A stretch of 64,000 bases of DNA from Sulfurimonas sp. HSL3-1 (GCF_039645995.1 NZ_CP147920.1:434001-498000); one strand, 5' to 3'; counted from the first letter of the stretch, positions 1-8,298 are shown. Program-made: numbers and translations. The notes: generated by a model not told the origin, from the letters alone.

Positions 1-385
1 TCACCAGGGCCCCGGCACCGACGATGGACTCCTTGCCGATGACGGCGCCGTCGAGGATGGTCGCGCTCATCCCGATCAGGCAGGCGTCCTCGACCGTACA
101 GCCGTGGAGCATGACGCGGTGGCCGATGGTGACGTCGCTGCCGATGATGGTCGGATGGCCGTCGCTCATGTCGGGTTTTTTGTAGTGGGTGACATGGATC
201 ATGGAGAGATCCTGGATATTTGTGCGGTCGCCGATGACGATGCGGTGCACGTCTCCGCGTACGACGCAGCCGAACCAGACGGCGCACTCCTCGCCCATGG
301 TGACATTCCCGATGACGTCGGCGCTTTTTGCGATCCAGGTATTGTCACCGAGCTTGGGTTCCCACTGTTTAAAGGGGTAGGTCAT
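1..385 (-). CDS. Gamma-carbonic-anhydrase-like hexapeptide-repeat protein (3' end outside window)
   Basis: The visible 128 codons start MTYPFKQWEP and continue with left-handed beta-helix hexapeptide repeats (for example WIAKSADVIGNV, VWFGCVVRGD, IGDRTNIQD, IGSDVTIGH, AVIGKESIVGAG). HVTHY and IGHRVMLHGC match the metal-binding histidine regions of the gamma-carbonic-anhydrase/YrdA family. Members are trimeric and bind a divalent metal. Some are carbonic anhydrases, but many have no proven activity, so I do not assign CO2 hydration. The ATG at 385 is the first codon that gives the family N-terminus. The gene lies upstream of polyphosphate kinase's 3' end on the same strand (24 bases away). The C-terminus runs off the window. 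Confidence 0.85.
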   Translation of the reverse strand, partial: MTYPFKQWEPKLGDNTWIAKSADVIGNVTMGEECAVWFGCVVRGDVHRIVIGDRTNIQDLSMIHVTHYKKPDMSDGHPTIIGSDVTIGHRVMLHGCTVEDACLIGMSATILDGAVIGKESIVGAGALV

Positions 386-409
386 TGTCGTTTCCTTGCT
401 GTCGCGGCC

Positions 410-2503
410 TCAGCTCTCTTTGAAGAGACGGGAGGCCAGCTTGTTGATATAGGTCGTATCGCGTTTTTTGGATGATTTGTAGAGCTTGGTCGTATGCTGC
501 TCGAGCAGGAGCTGGGAGTTGACCGCTGTCTCGCCGGTCTCGACCCGGTGGTAGCTGCCATCGCTCTGCAGTTCATGGGCAAGGACGTTGTCCGTGAGCT
601 GGAGGGTAAGCAGCTGCAGGAGCTTCTCTTTGGACTCTTCATCCTCAATGCCCGTCATCAGCTCGATACGGCGCACGAGGTTGCGCGGCATCCAGTCGGC
701 GCTGGAGATGTACATCTGCGGATGGCCGTGTTTGAAGTAGAAGACACGGGCGTGTTCGAGATATTTTCCGATCAGCGAGGTGACCCGGATGTTTTCGCTC
801 ACCCCTTCAATGCCCGGGACGAGGCAGCAGATCCCGCGGACGATCAGGTCGACTTTGACCCCGGCCTGCGACGCTTTATAGAGCGCGCGAATGACATCCT
901 CGTCGACGAGGGAGTTGACCTTGACGATAATGCGCCCCTCCGTCCCCATACGGGTTTCGTTCTGGATCAGGGAGAGGACCTTCGGCTTGGTCTGGGTCGG
1001 CGACATGTAAAGCTTGTTGAGTTTCCCTTTTTTGCTGAAGCCCGTCAAAAAGTGGAAGAAGCGGGTCATGTCGTTGGTGATTGCCTCGTTGGAGGTCATG
1101 TAGCTGACATCGGTATAGATCTTCGCCGTACTGGGGTTGTAGTTCCCCGTGCCGAGGTGGGCGTACTGTTTGAGCTTGTCGCCGACCTTACGGGTGACGA
1201 GGGCGGCCTTGGCGTGGACTTTGAAGCCGGGGATGCCGTAGATGACGTGCGCCCCCGCGCTCTCCAGCGCTTTGGCCCAGATCAGGTTGTTCTCTTCGTC
1301 GAAACGCGCTTTGAGTTCGACCATGGTCGTGACCTGCTTGCCCGATTCGGCCGCCTGCATCAGGGCGTTGACGATGGGGGAGTTCGTCCCGCTGCGGTAG
1401 AGCGTCATCCGGATGGAGACGACATCGGGGTCCTTGGCCGCTGCCTGGATGAACTTGACGATGGGCTCGAAACTCTCGTAGGGGTGGTAGAGCAGGATAT
1501 CCTGTTTGTCGAGGACGGAGTAGATGCTGTCCTCGGAATCCAGCGGGGGGAGGTTGCGCGGTTTGTACGGCGCCGCGACGAGGTGCGCAAAATCCTTGTT
1601 GCCGACGATCTGCCAGAGGCTGGCGAGGTTGAGCACGATCTTGAAGCGGTAGAGGTCGTCTTTGTAGACGTTGGTATGGCGGTTGAAAAAGTCGATCAGT
1701 TCGTCGTCGGCGTCGATCCCGATCTCGAGACGGACCAGCTCCCCTTTTTTGCGAAGTTTCAGCCCCTCTTCGAGCATCTCCATGAAGTCGTCCGCTTCCT
1801 CCTCCTCGATGGTGATGTCGGCGTTGCGCGTGACGCGGAAGGGGGTGTACTGCAGCAGGGTGTAGCCCGGGAAAAGCTCGTCGATGTGCTGGGCGACGAT
1901 GCTGCCGATGGGGACGTAGATCCCGGTGCCGATCTGCACGAAACGGGGCAGGACCCGGGGGATGCGCACGAGCCCGTAGCGCTGGACGCTGGGATCGTCA
2001 TTGTCCTGGAGCTTGACGATCAGGCCGAAACTGAGGTTGTTCAGGTGCGGGAAGGGGTGGGTTCCGTCGACGGCGATCGGGACGATGACCGGGTAGATGT
2101 GTTCGTGGAAGTAGCGGTTGACCTCCCCCTTCTCCTGGTTGGTCAGCTCCTGGTAGCGTTTGAGAAAGATCCCCTCGTCTTTAAGACCGGCCATGATCTC
2201 GATGAAGGTGTGCTCGACGACCTGCAGCTCCTGGTGGAGGTACTTGCGGATCTCGCGCAGCTGCTGCAGGGGGGTGAGGCGGTCGGGGCCGGAGAGGATG
2301 ATCCCGGAGGTAAAGAGTTTCTTGAGACCCGCGACACGGATCATATAGAATTCGTCGAGGTTGGTGCCGTAGATGGCAAGGAACTTCAGGCGTTCAAGCA
2401 GCGGCTGCTTCTTGTCCTGCGCCTGCTGCAGCACGCGCGTATTGAACTGCAGCCAGGAGAGTTCACGGTTGAAATAGAATTTTGGGTCTTTGAGGTTGGT
2501 CAT
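410..2503 (-). CDS. ppk: Polyphosphate kinase 1
   Basis: This 697-residue protein catalyses reversible transfer of the ATP gamma-phosphate onto inorganic polyphosphate. The N-terminal domain begins with [20 protein letters not shown], typical of PPK1. The middle carries [17 protein letters not shown]. The catalytic C-terminal domains contain [16 protein letters not shown], whose histidine is the autophosphorylated residue of the family, and [19 protein letters not shown]. Length is normal for PPK1. The start ATG gives the standard N-terminus. A TATAAT hexamer lies about 35 bases upstream. No exopolyphosphatase gene is nearby. Confidence 0.97.
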   Translation of the reverse strand: MTNLKDPKFYFNRELSWLQFNTRVLQQAQDKKQPLLERLKFLAIYGTNLDEFYMIRVAGLKKLFTSGIILSGPDRLTPLQQLREIRKYLHQELQVVEHTFIEIMAGLKDEGIFLKRYQELTNQEKGEVNRYFHEHIYPVIVPIAVDGTHPFPHLNNLSFGLIVKLQDNDDPSVQRYGLVRIPRVLPRFVQIGTGIYVPIGSIVAQHIDELFPGYTLLQYTPFRVTRNADITIEEEEADDFMEMLEEGLKLRKKGELVRLEIGIDADDELIDFFNRHTNVYKDDLYRFKIVLNLASLWQIVGNKDFAHLVAAPYKPRNLPPLDSEDSIYSVLDKQDILLYHPYESFEPIVKFIQAAAKDPDVVSIRMTLYRSGTNSPIVNALMQAAESGKQVTTMVELKARFDEENNLIWAKALESAGAHVIYGIPGFKVHAKAALVTRKVGDKLKQYAHLGTGNYNPSTAKIYTDVSYMTSNEAITNDMTRFFHFLTGFSKKGKLNKLYMSPTQTKPKVLSLIQNETRMGTEGRIIVKVNSLVDEDVIRALYKASQAGVKVDLIVRGICCLVPGIEGVSENIRVTSLIGKYLEHARVFYFKHGHPQMYISSADWMPRNLVRRIELMTGIEDEESKEKLLQLLTLQLTDNVLAHELQSDGSYHRVETGETAVNSQLLLEQHTTKLYKSSKKRDTTYINKLASRLFKES

Positions 2504-2537
2504 TGGCGGGCTCGGGAAAAATATTGGAATGGGTTAT

Positions 2538-2543
2538 ATTATA
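2538..2543 (-). promoter_or_regulatory. Probable -10 element of ppk
   Basis: A perfect TATAAT on the minus strand lies in the 63-base gap between ppk and the transporter gene, about 35 bases upstream of the ppk start. No convincing -35 is seen at 16-18 bases, as is usual in Campylobacterota, where the -35 is poorly conserved. Confidence 0.5.
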
Positions 2544-2566
2544 GCGAAGAATTGTTATCGAACCGG

Positions 2567-3445
2567 TTACGGTTCGCGCCCTGGCGGGAGGGGGCGGGTG
2601 ATGAGGTAGGCGCCGAGCAGGATCGGCAGGGTGCCGAGCAGCTGTCTCGCGGTCGGGACTTCTCCCAGGGCGGGATAGGCAAAGATCAGGGTAAAGAGCG
2701 GCATAAAGGCGATCATGGCGCTGAGCTTGGTGATGCCGATGCGGTGCAGCGCCTCGATCCAGAGGATCTTGGCCAGAACGTAGACCAGTACGGCAACGGC
2801 GGCGATGGCGGGGAGGACCTCCAGGAGCGCTGCGGCGGTGGGGAGGCCTTCGAAGAGCAGGGCGGCGCCGAAGAGCACGGGCAGGGCCGCCAGGTTGCGG
2901 AAGGTGAGGATGGTCAGGGCGCTGACCCTTTGGCGCGCCCGCTTCTGGTAGAGGTTCGCCAGGGGGGCGGTCGCGGCCGCAATCAGGATCAGCAGGTCGC
3001 CGGGGTTGAAGGTGAAGGTCGCGGGAAAGAGGATGATCACGGCCCCCGCCCCCATTAAAAAGGCGGCGAAGGTGTGCAGCGCATCGAGCTTCTCTCTGCC
3101 CGGCAGGTTAAAGTAGAGGTAGGAGAAAAAGAGCTGCAGCGTCAGGATGACGGCCATGTTCCCAGCCGTCGTATAGCGCAGCCCGATGAAAACGAGGGTG
3201 AAGAGCAGGGTAATATAAAAGGAGGTCCACAGCAGGTCGGGCAGGGCCTCTTTGTCGGCAAGACCTCCGAACCCTTCCCGGACATAGAGCAGGAGCAGCA
3301 GCACGGCGGTGGCGATAATGAGAACGAAGCCGTAGGTATTCAGCGGGCCGATGGCCTTGACGGCGACGAGAGCGAGAATGGGGAACCAGCTTTCCAGCAG
3401 CGACAAGATGACGGCATAGAGCTCCCCCTGGCGCTGCGGGGTCAC
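2567..3445 (-). CDS. DMT-superfamily (EamA-like) transporter
   Basis: This 292-residue, very hydrophobic protein has about ten predicted membrane segments arranged as two EamA-like halves. Examples are LVAVKAIGPLNTYGFVLIIA near the start and TKLSAMIAFMPLFTLIFAYP near the end. EamA proteins export or import small metabolites; the substrate cannot be read from sequence. Its start overlaps the stop of the upstream glycosyltransferase by four bases (ATGA), so the two are translationally coupled. That coupling hints at a link to envelope or lipid-linked sugar metabolism but does not prove it. The short tail RPLPPGREP follows the last helix. Confidence 0.85.
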   Translation of the reverse strand: MTPQRQGELYAVILSLLESWFPILALVAVKAIGPLNTYGFVLIIATAVLLLLLYVREGFGGLADKEALPDLLWTSFYITLLFTLVFIGLRYTTAGNMAVILTLQLFFSYLYFNLPGREKLDALHTFAAFLMGAGAVIILFPATFTFNPGDLLILIAAATAPLANLYQKRARQRVSALTILTFRNLAALPVLFGAALLFEGLPTAAALLEVLPAIAAVAVLVYVLAKILWIEALHRIGITKLSAMIAFMPLFTLIFAYPALGEVPTARQLLGTLPILLGAYLITRPLPPGREP

Positions 3446-4599
3446 GGCCGATGCCGATGCAGGGCGTCGCGGTGGGTCTGTACGAAGTGCGTGAACGAAT
3501 CGATGATGTTGAAATGCTGCATGTTCTCATACCCCTGCTTCGCGTAATTTTGCCGTAGTGTAGCATTTTCAAGCAGGGCTTCCAAGGCCGCGATCCAGGC
3601 GTCGGTATCGTTGCCTTTGACGACCATGCCGCCGGCGTTGCCGCCCGGGTTGACGATGCCCTGCGGCCCGCCAACGTCCGAGACGAGGCAGCAGACCCGG
3701 CTGGCCTGTGCCTCCATGACGACCTGTCCCAGCGTATCGGTGACGGAGGGGAAGACGAAAAGGTCGCAGGAGGCGTAGAGACGGGAGAGGTCATCGCCGA
3801 TCACAGGACCGGCGAAGATAACGTCCTCCAGGGCCAGGTTGGCGCGTTTGCGGCGGAGGGCTCCTTCACCGACGAGCAGCAGTTCGGCCTCGCAACCGGG
3901 GTTGCTGGCCTTGTAGCGCTGCCAGACGTCGAGCAGAAAGGGGACGTTCTTTTCTTTGGAGATACGGCCGACGTAGAGCACCTTCGGACCCTCTCCCGTC
4001 GCCCCGTACTTGGCAAAGACGCTGTCGCTTCTGTGCGACGGGTGGAAGCGCTTGCGGTTCGTTCCCGGCGAGAGCAGTTCGCTGCGCGCACGTTCGATCC
4101 CGATCTCGCGTTCCATAATCTCAAGGTATTCGGTCGAACGGGTTAAGACCCTGCGGAAAGGGCGGTAAAAGCGGGCCATTGTCCTGTCGGCGATCCGTTT
4201 GGCCCACTCCAGCCCCGTGTTGTCGCGGATATAGGCGGGGAAATCCGTATGGTAGGTCCCGAGCACGGGGAGGTTCTGTTTGGCGGCTAGCTTCTTGGCG
4301 ATGACGCCGACGGGGCCGGGGGTGGAGATATGCACGATATCGGGTCGCAGCTCCCGCAGTATCCGCTCCAGGGCGCTGGCCGAGGGGTAGGCGAGGTCGA
4401 GTTCGCGGTAAAAAGGCATCGGCACCCTCCAGCGGGGCGGCAGGTTGTGGACATTGGGAAGGTCGGGGCAGTATTTGGCCGTCGAGGCGACGATGTGAAG
4501 GTCTACATCATGTAAGAGGGCCTGTTCTCCCATATCCTGAATGAAACGGGAGACGCCGTTGAGATCACCGATGGTGTCGGTAAAAATGCAGATGCGCAT
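3442..4599 (-). CDS. GT4-family glycosyltransferase
   Basis: This 385-residue GT-B glycosyltransferase starts MRICIFTDTIGDLNGVSRF, the usual Rossmann start with the acceptor-site glycine loop. The C-terminal donor domain has VLYVGRISKEKNVPFLLDVW and the E-x7-E-like stretch FPSVTDTLGQVVMEAQAS followed by DVGGPQGIV. This resembles GDP-mannose-dependent alpha-mannosyltransferases of the GT4 family. A longer frame opens 34 codons upstream, but I chose the ATG at 4599 because a GGAG ribosome site precedes it at about 8 bases and the added residues do not look like a GT4 N-terminus. It overlaps the transporter gene by four bases and is divergent from the small exported protein at 4885. Confidence 0.88.
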   Translation of the reverse strand: MRICIFTDTIGDLNGVSRFIQDMGEQALLHDVDLHIVASTAKYCPDLPNVHNLPPRWRVPMPFYRELDLAYPSASALERILRELRPDIVHISTPGPVGVIAKKLAAKQNLPVLGTYHTDFPAYIRDNTGLEWAKRIADRTMARFYRPFRRVLTRSTEYLEIMEREIGIERARSELLSPGTNRKRFHPSHRSDSVFAKYGATGEGPKVLYVGRISKEKNVPFLLDVWQRYKASNPGCEAELLLVGEGALRRKRANLALEDVIFAGPVIGDDLSRLYASCDLFVFPSVTDTLGQVVMEAQASRVCCLVSDVGGPQGIVNPGGNAGGMVVKGNDTDAWIAALEALLENATLRQNYAKQGYENMQHFNIIDSFTHFVQTHRDALHRHRP

Positions 4600-4884
4600 G
4601 GTGTTCGCTCCAAACGAAAAGTTGGCAATCGTATCGTGCAGGCGTTTCAGCGCGGTTACAGTCGAAGGCAGCGTTACAATTAGTAATAAAATAAAAATCA
4701 TTTCACAAGAATATTAATAAAAAGTGTAAATAAATTATAAAAAGTTAATTTAAGTTTAAAGAATGGCCATCAAGTGAATCAAATTGTTAACATTCCGTTA
4801 AATTAAATTGAATTTAATAAAAAAGAAAATAATATTTTGCAGAGGACGGTTCGATGGTCTTCAAAATTTCTTAGGAGTGTATAT
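4600..4884. other. AT-rich divergent intergenic region
   Basis: About 285 bases separate the minus-strand glycosyltransferase from the plus-strand export cassette. They are strikingly AT-rich compared with the genes on either side, with many A and T runs. It must hold promoters for both directions, but I cannot pick one hexamer pair with confidence. Confidence 0.6.
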
Positions 4885-5211
4885 ATGAAAAAGATGATGA
4901 TGGGTGTCGCAGCAGCGGCAGGTATCACTTCAGTTGCATCTGCAGCGGAACTGGCAGCTACTGATGCTCAGTTTATGTTTGGTGCAAGCAATGTAGATGC
5001 AGTTGCAATGACAGGTGCTGAAATGGTCGGAACACAAGGTCAACTGCTCGGTCTGACTATCCTTGATCCGGTTCTGAACATCGTTGGCAGCCTCCCGCTC
5101 GTTGGCCCGATCGTAACTGGTCTGCTCGATACTGTTGATGGTCTTCTCGGCGGTCTGCTCGGTGGTCTCCCGCTCGTTGGTAGCCTGCTGGGTGGCGGCC
5201 TCCTCGGCTAA
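4885..5211 (+). CDS. Small Sec-exported leader-cargo protein 1 (Gly/Leu-rich)
   Basis: This 108-residue protein was not matched to a named family. A Sec signal peptide (about residues 1-20, MKKMMMGVAAAAG...ASAA) is followed by a short leader, TDAQFMFG (26-33), and MTGAEMVGTQGQ (42-53). From residue 54 the sequence is almost only G, L, V, P, I, T and D, including SLPLVGPIVTGLL and GLLGGLLGGLPLVG. The 42-53 stretch has the spacing of a double-glycine leader (hydrophobic -12, E -8, M -7, G -2), but ends GQ rather than GG. The start at 4885 has AGGAG seven bases upstream; an in-frame ATG at 4837 lacks one. It shares its leader with the next gene. I infer a substrate of the C39 peptidase at 6943. 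Confidence 0.75.
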   Translation: MKKMMMGVAAAAGITSVASAAELAATDAQFMFGASNVDAVAMTGAEMVGTQGQLLGLTILDPVLNIVGSLPLVGPIVTGLLDTVDGLLGGLLGGLPLVGSLLGGGLLG

Positions 5212-5230
5212 CACACCCCTCTTACCCTTA

Positions 5231-5276
5231 CCCTCCCTTCCGGGAGGGGTTCTTCTCCCCTTTATTCCTTTTTTTT
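5231..5276 (+). terminator. Hairpin plus T run after small exported gene 1
   Basis: A perfect seven-base-pair stem (CCCTCCC/GGGAGGG, loop TTCC, 5231-5248) lies 20 bases after the stop. A T-rich stretch follows, with an eight-T run at 5269-5276. The T run is about 20 bases from the stem, so this is not a textbook intrinsic terminator. It could separate expression of the two small genes. Confidence 0.4.
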
Positions 5277-5315
5277 GAGACACCTCTACATCCAATCAGA
5301 CAAAGCCGTTATCAC

Positions 5316-5335
5316 AAATCATTTTGAAATGATTT
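5316..5335. promoter_or_regulatory. 20-base palindrome upstream of small exported gene 2
   Basis: The sequence AAATCATTTTGAAATGATTT is a nine-base perfect inverted repeat around a TG centre. It sits about 110 bases upstream of a possible promoter (TTAACA at 5417-5422, TATAAA at 5442-5447, spacing 19). It could be a dimeric regulator site. It does not match the Fur box, and no regulator gene adjoins. Confidence 0.35.
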
Positions 5336-5504
5336 AAAGAAAAAAGTTTTTGTTTTTCAATGTTTTAAAAGTGATTTTGATACAAAAAGCATATTTATTG
5401 ATATTTTGTTAGTTTTTTAACAAAACTTTAATGTGATAAGGTATAAAGTTTAGACAAGAACGTTAATTTAAACGCTTCAGGTATCACATCTAAAGGAGAA
5501 CAAG

Positions 5505-5909
5505 ATGAAAAAAGTGTTGGCAAGTGTTGCTATTGCAGGAATGATTACGGGCGTGAGCGCTGCAGATTTCGGTACGACAGATGCACAGTTTATGTTCGGT
5601 CAGGAAAGTGTCAATGTTGTAACAATGAGTGGTGCAGAAATGGCACAGACAGAAGGTCAACTGCTTGAAGTACTTGGTGCGCTCGGCGCGATCCCGATTG
5701 CCGGTCCGATCCTCACAGACCTGATCGCAAGCCTCAACCTCGGCGGGCTGCTTGGTCTCGTTCCTGCGGCACTGGATGCGGCCCTCCCGATTTCGGCTGA
5801 CCTGAGCCTCAACGTCGGTGGACTGCTGAGCATTGATACCGGTAGAGACCCGCTTACAATTGACTCCGGACTCCCGGCACTGGTCGGTGCAGTCGTCTCT
5901 TCACTGTAA
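5505..5909 (+). CDS. Small Sec-exported leader-cargo protein 2
   Basis: This 134-residue paralogue of the protein at 4885 is similar only in its first part. It has a Sec signal peptide (residues 1-20, MKKVLASVAIAGMITGVSAA), TDAQFMFG at 25-32, and MSGAEMAQTEGQ at 41-52, aligning residue for residue with MTGAEMVGTQGQ of its neighbour. The tail (53-134) is different: hydrophobic and Gly/Leu/Ala-rich (VLGALGAIPIAGPILTDLIA, LNLGGLLGLVPAALDAALPI) with a more polar end. A conserved leader with variable tail is typical of leader-cargo precursors. An AAAGGAG site lies six bases before the ATG. It precedes the outer-membrane protein and C39 peptidase on the same strand. Function unknown; the peptidase-substrate link is inference. 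Confidence 0.78.
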   Translation: MKKVLASVAIAGMITGVSAADFGTTDAQFMFGQESVNVVTMSGAEMAQTEGQLLEVLGALGAIPIAGPILTDLIASLNLGGLLGLVPAALDAALPISADLSLNVGGLLSIDTGRDPLTIDSGLPALVGAVVSSL

Positions 5910-5918
5910 GTTCCATAC

Positions 5919-5951
5919 GTGTGCAGGTATTTCCCTGCGCACACCCCTTTT
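5919..5951 (+). terminator. Stem-loop after small exported gene 2
   Basis: A nine-base-pair stem with one wobble pair (GTGTGCAGG with CCTGCGCAC, 5919-5942) is followed by CCCC, TTTT and further T-rich sequence. It lies 10 bases after the stop and about 60 bases before the outer-membrane protein gene. It may be a partial terminator that makes the small protein more abundant than downstream products. Confidence 0.5.
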
Positions 5952-6013
5952 CTGCTTTTACTTTTTAAGTTGAATCCCCCTAAAATCATGATGAAATTAC
6001 ACAAAGGTTATTT

Positions 6014-6943
6014 ATGTTCAACAAAAAAGCATTATTTGGCTTTTTAAGTGCGGCGACACTGTGCTCATCGCTGCTGTATGCGGACGGGCAGACCCCGTTG
6101 AAAGTAGAAGAGCTCCTTTCAAAGAAAAATGCGTTCAATGCCGACATCTCGCTCGCGTATTCCAATATCGATCAAAAGACGGCCATGAGTACGGTGGTGC
6201 CGGTATCGACGCTGCTCTCATTCATTTATATTCCGGCCTACGCGGGTGAACAGGTGCTCGACCAGGATGTCGTCGTGGCATCGCTGAACCTTAAATACGG
6301 TGTGACCGATTGGCTCGAACTGGTGATGTATGCCAACGGGCATAATACCTCCAGCCGCGTGCAGCTCGGCGCCGCCATTGCGAACCAGGCGGATACGGAT
6401 TTTGACCACGCCGGTATCGGGGCGACATTTAGGGTCAAGGATGAAGGGGTTTATCCTTCGCTGCTGGTGGGCGTGTCGACCAACGTCATCGGCCGCCTGA
6501 CCTTTACCGACCGCGATGTGGATGGCAACGTCATCGGGACGTCGAAGCAGGACAAGACCTTTGAATCGTTCAACGCTTACGCGCTCTCCTACTATACGGT
6601 CGATCCGGTGGTCTTCGTCTTCAAAGCGCAATACCAGTGGAGCCTGGAAGAGGACTACAAGGGTGACACGAACGACCGTCCGGACATTCTGGCGATCTCG
6701 CCGCAGGTCTATTTCGCGGTCAACCCCTACACCAACCTCAGCTGGGGGATCACCTACCGCTACCAGACGGAGCAGCGCTATAACGGCAAAGTGGAAACGA
6801 TCGCGGAGTCGTCCATCGGGTACAACATCGGTGTGAGCTACGAGATCTCGAGGGGGAACATCATCTCCCTGGACGCCAGCAACAACGAAACGGCCACTTA
6901 TAGCCAGAATACGATCAATCTCATCTTCTCAAAGCGGTTCTGA
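6014..6943 (+). CDS. Outer-membrane beta-barrel protein of the export cassette
   Basis: This 309-residue protein has a signal peptide (about 1-23, ending LLYA-DG) and then alternating amphipathic strands that end in a C-terminal phenylalanine (INLIFSKRF), the usual insertion signal for outer-membrane barrels. Strand-like stretches include VVASLNLKYGVTDWLELVMY and LAISPQVYFAVNPYTNLSWG. It looks like the MetA/phenol-degradation-type transporter barrels. In position it is like FapF or the Fil outer-membrane component, lying directly beside a C39 peptidase. I see no N-terminal coiled coil like that of FapF. Its stop overlaps the peptidase start (TGATG), so the two are translationally coupled. Transport of the small proteins is inference. 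Confidence 0.8.
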   Translation: MFNKKALFGFLSAATLCSSLLYADGQTPLKVEELLSKKNAFNADISLAYSNIDQKTAMSTVVPVSTLLSFIYIPAYAGEQVLDQDVVVASLNLKYGVTDWLELVMYANGHNTSSRVQLGAAIANQADTDFDHAGIGATFRVKDEGVYPSLLVGVSTNVIGRLTFTDRDVDGNVIGTSKQDKTFESFNAYALSYYTVDPVVFVFKAQYQWSLEEDYKGDTNDRPDILAISPQVYFAVNPYTNLSWGITYRYQTEQRYNGKVETIAESSIGYNIGVSYEISRGNIISLDASNNETATYSQNTINLIFSKRF

Positions 6944-7671
6944 TGAAACGGGCACTTCAGGCACTCTTACCGGCACTCGTGCTGTTCACGGCGGCGACAT
7001 CGGCCGAGGCCGCGCTTAACCCTGCCGGAAAAGAGGAAGTAAAAACCGCCATGCCGATCATCGAGCGGGAGTATACGGTACGGGTTCCGATGAAGAGCTG
7101 GAGCGAGCTGAAAGAGAAGGGGGTGGTGCGCCAGCGCTACGACTTCTCATGCGGGGCGGCGTCGATGGCGACGATCATGAACTTCTTCTACGATCAGAAC
7201 GTCACCGAAAACGGGATCGTACGATCGGTGCTGAACATGAAAGGGGTCGGAAGCGACGCCCATAAGCTGGAAAAGAGCGACTTCGCCCTCTCTTTCGCGG
7301 ACCTCGCCGATTACGGACAGACCATCGGCTTCCGGGGCGTCGGTGTCGCGATGGATATCGACGCGCTGCGTAAACTGCGCATTCCGGTCATCGTCTATGT
7401 CAAGATCCGGCGCTTCGAACACTTTACCGTCTTCAAAGGGATCCAGGGCGACTTCGTCTACCTGGCCGACCCGTCGTTCGGCAACATGAAGGTGAAAATG
7501 GCGAAGTTTCTCGAGATGTTTTACCAGCGCGAGGACCTGAAGCACCCCGGCAGGGTGCTGGCCTTCATTCCGGTGGACAAAGAGAAGGTCCAGCCCGACA
7601 GGAGCTTTATGACGGTTCCCGAATCCACCGACTACCTCTACCAGTACATCGAGAACAGGATCGACCACTAG
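6943..7671 (+). CDS. Periplasmic C39-family cysteine peptidase
   Basis: This 242-residue stand-alone peptidase has a signal peptide (about 1-23, ending TSAEA). The active site is visible: Q64 and C70 in QRYDFSCGAASMATIMNFF, H160 in RRFEHFTVFKGI, and D176 in YLADPSFGNMKV. This is the glutamine/Cys-His-Asp arrangement of C39 peptidases, which normally cut precursors after a double-glycine leader. Unlike bacteriocin exporters, it has no ABC transporter domains and is itself exported, so it would act in the periplasm. FapD and FilB are stand-alone C39 proteins in surface-fibre loci. The overlap with the barrel gene and the nearby GQ leaders suggest it processes the small exported proteins. Confidence 0.88.
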   Translation: MKRALQALLPALVLFTAATSAEAALNPAGKEEVKTAMPIIEREYTVRVPMKSWSELKEKGVVRQRYDFSCGAASMATIMNFFYDQNVTENGIVRSVLNMKGVGSDAHKLEKSDFALSFADLADYGQTIGFRGVGVAMDIDALRKLRIPVIVYVKIRRFEHFTVFKGIQGDFVYLADPSFGNMKVKMAKFLEMFYQREDLKHPGRVLAFIPVDKEKVQPDRSFMTVPESTDYLYQYIENRIDH

Positions 7672-7680
7672 CGGCCTGCG

Positions 7681-7700
7681 GCATACGCGGGAGCGTATGC
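7681..7700. other. Stem-loop between convergent genes
   Basis: A perfect eight-base-pair inverted repeat (GCATACGC, loop GGGA, GCGTATGC) fills the 33-base gap between the convergent peptidase and barrel genes. There is no T run on either strand. It is probably a transcript-end structure rather than a classical intrinsic terminator. Confidence 0.5.
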
Positions 7701-7704
7701 ACGG

Positions 7705-8298
7705 TTAAAAGAGGAAGTTGAATCCGCCGTAGTAGCGGACGGAGGAGTCGTCCGTCGAGAGCTTGTTGTACACGGGGTAGTAATACTCGACGTCCTGCCA
7801 GGTACGCCACTGAAAATCGACGCCCCCCATCACCTCCAGCTGCGGGGCGATGCGAAAGATCAGCCCCATGCCGACTTTGAGACTGACCTCGCCGATGCTG
7901 TCGTCGTGGGGGTAGTAGTAGCTGTCAAGCTGCATCGAACCGCTGCCGATTCCCGCCTGGATAAAGGGGTAGAGGTTGGTATAGGTATCAAAGGTTTTGA
8001 TGACATCCAGCCCGAGCTCGTAGAGTTCGTCATTGGTATCGTCAAAGAGCGGCTCGTCGAAATACTCCCCCAACAGATACCCCTGCAGGCGCCAGCCGTT
8101 GTAGAGCACGGCCCCGAACTTCAGCGCGAACCCCTTGCTCCCTATCGACGGTCTTTCATGATAGCCGCCGGCTTCAAAATCGAATTTGTTTTCGCTGCCG
8201 AATAGGTTCATACCGAAATAGAGATCGGCCCGCTGCGCCCAGGCGTTGGCGGAGAGGGCACCCAGCAGCAGCGGGGTCAACAGGAGAGACTTACGCAT
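7705..8298 (-). CDS. Small outer-membrane beta-barrel protein, unknown role
   Basis: This 197-residue protein has a signal peptide (MRKSLLLTPLLLGALSANAWA) followed by alternating strands such as GFALKFGAVLYNGWRLQGYL and LEVMGGVDFQWRTW. It ends YYGGFNFLF with a C-terminal phenylalanine, as expected for an eight-stranded OprF/OmpA-type barrel without a peptidoglycan-binding domain. Two ATGs are adjacent; the second (8298) has an AAAGGA site at better spacing. It converges on the C39 peptidase gene. I cannot tell whether it belongs to that system or is an independent porin-like protein. Confidence 0.75.
   Translation of the reverse strand: MRKSLLLTPLLLGALSANAWAQRADLYFGMNLFGSENKFDFEAGGYHERPSIGSKGFALKFGAVLYNGWRLQGYLLGEYFDEPLFDDTNDELYELGLDVIKTFDTYTNLYPFIQAGIGSGSMQLDSYYYPHDDSIGEVSLKVGMGLIFRIAPQLEVMGGVDFQWRTWQDVEYYYPVYNKLSTDDSSVRYYGGFNFLF

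Noticed and set aside
494-3058. 854-codon open frame on the plus strand opposite ppk and the transporter gene
   Set aside because: It is the antisense shadow of two well-supported genes in GC-rich DNA. The translation is biased to D, V, E, G and R and shows no motif.
4885-5211. Small exported protein 1 considered a classical class-II bacteriocin precursor
   Set aside because: It has a Sec signal peptide before the leader, the leader ends GQ instead of GG, there is no ABC exporter or immunity gene, and it sits with a barrel protein. A structural or surface role seems more likely.
5316-5335. Palindrome considered as a Fur box
   Set aside because: The AT-rich dyad looks similar at first sight but lacks the GATAAT-type half sites in the right phase.
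7681-7700. Stem-loop considered as an intrinsic terminator
   Set aside because: There is no T run on either strand. I list it as a stem-loop only.
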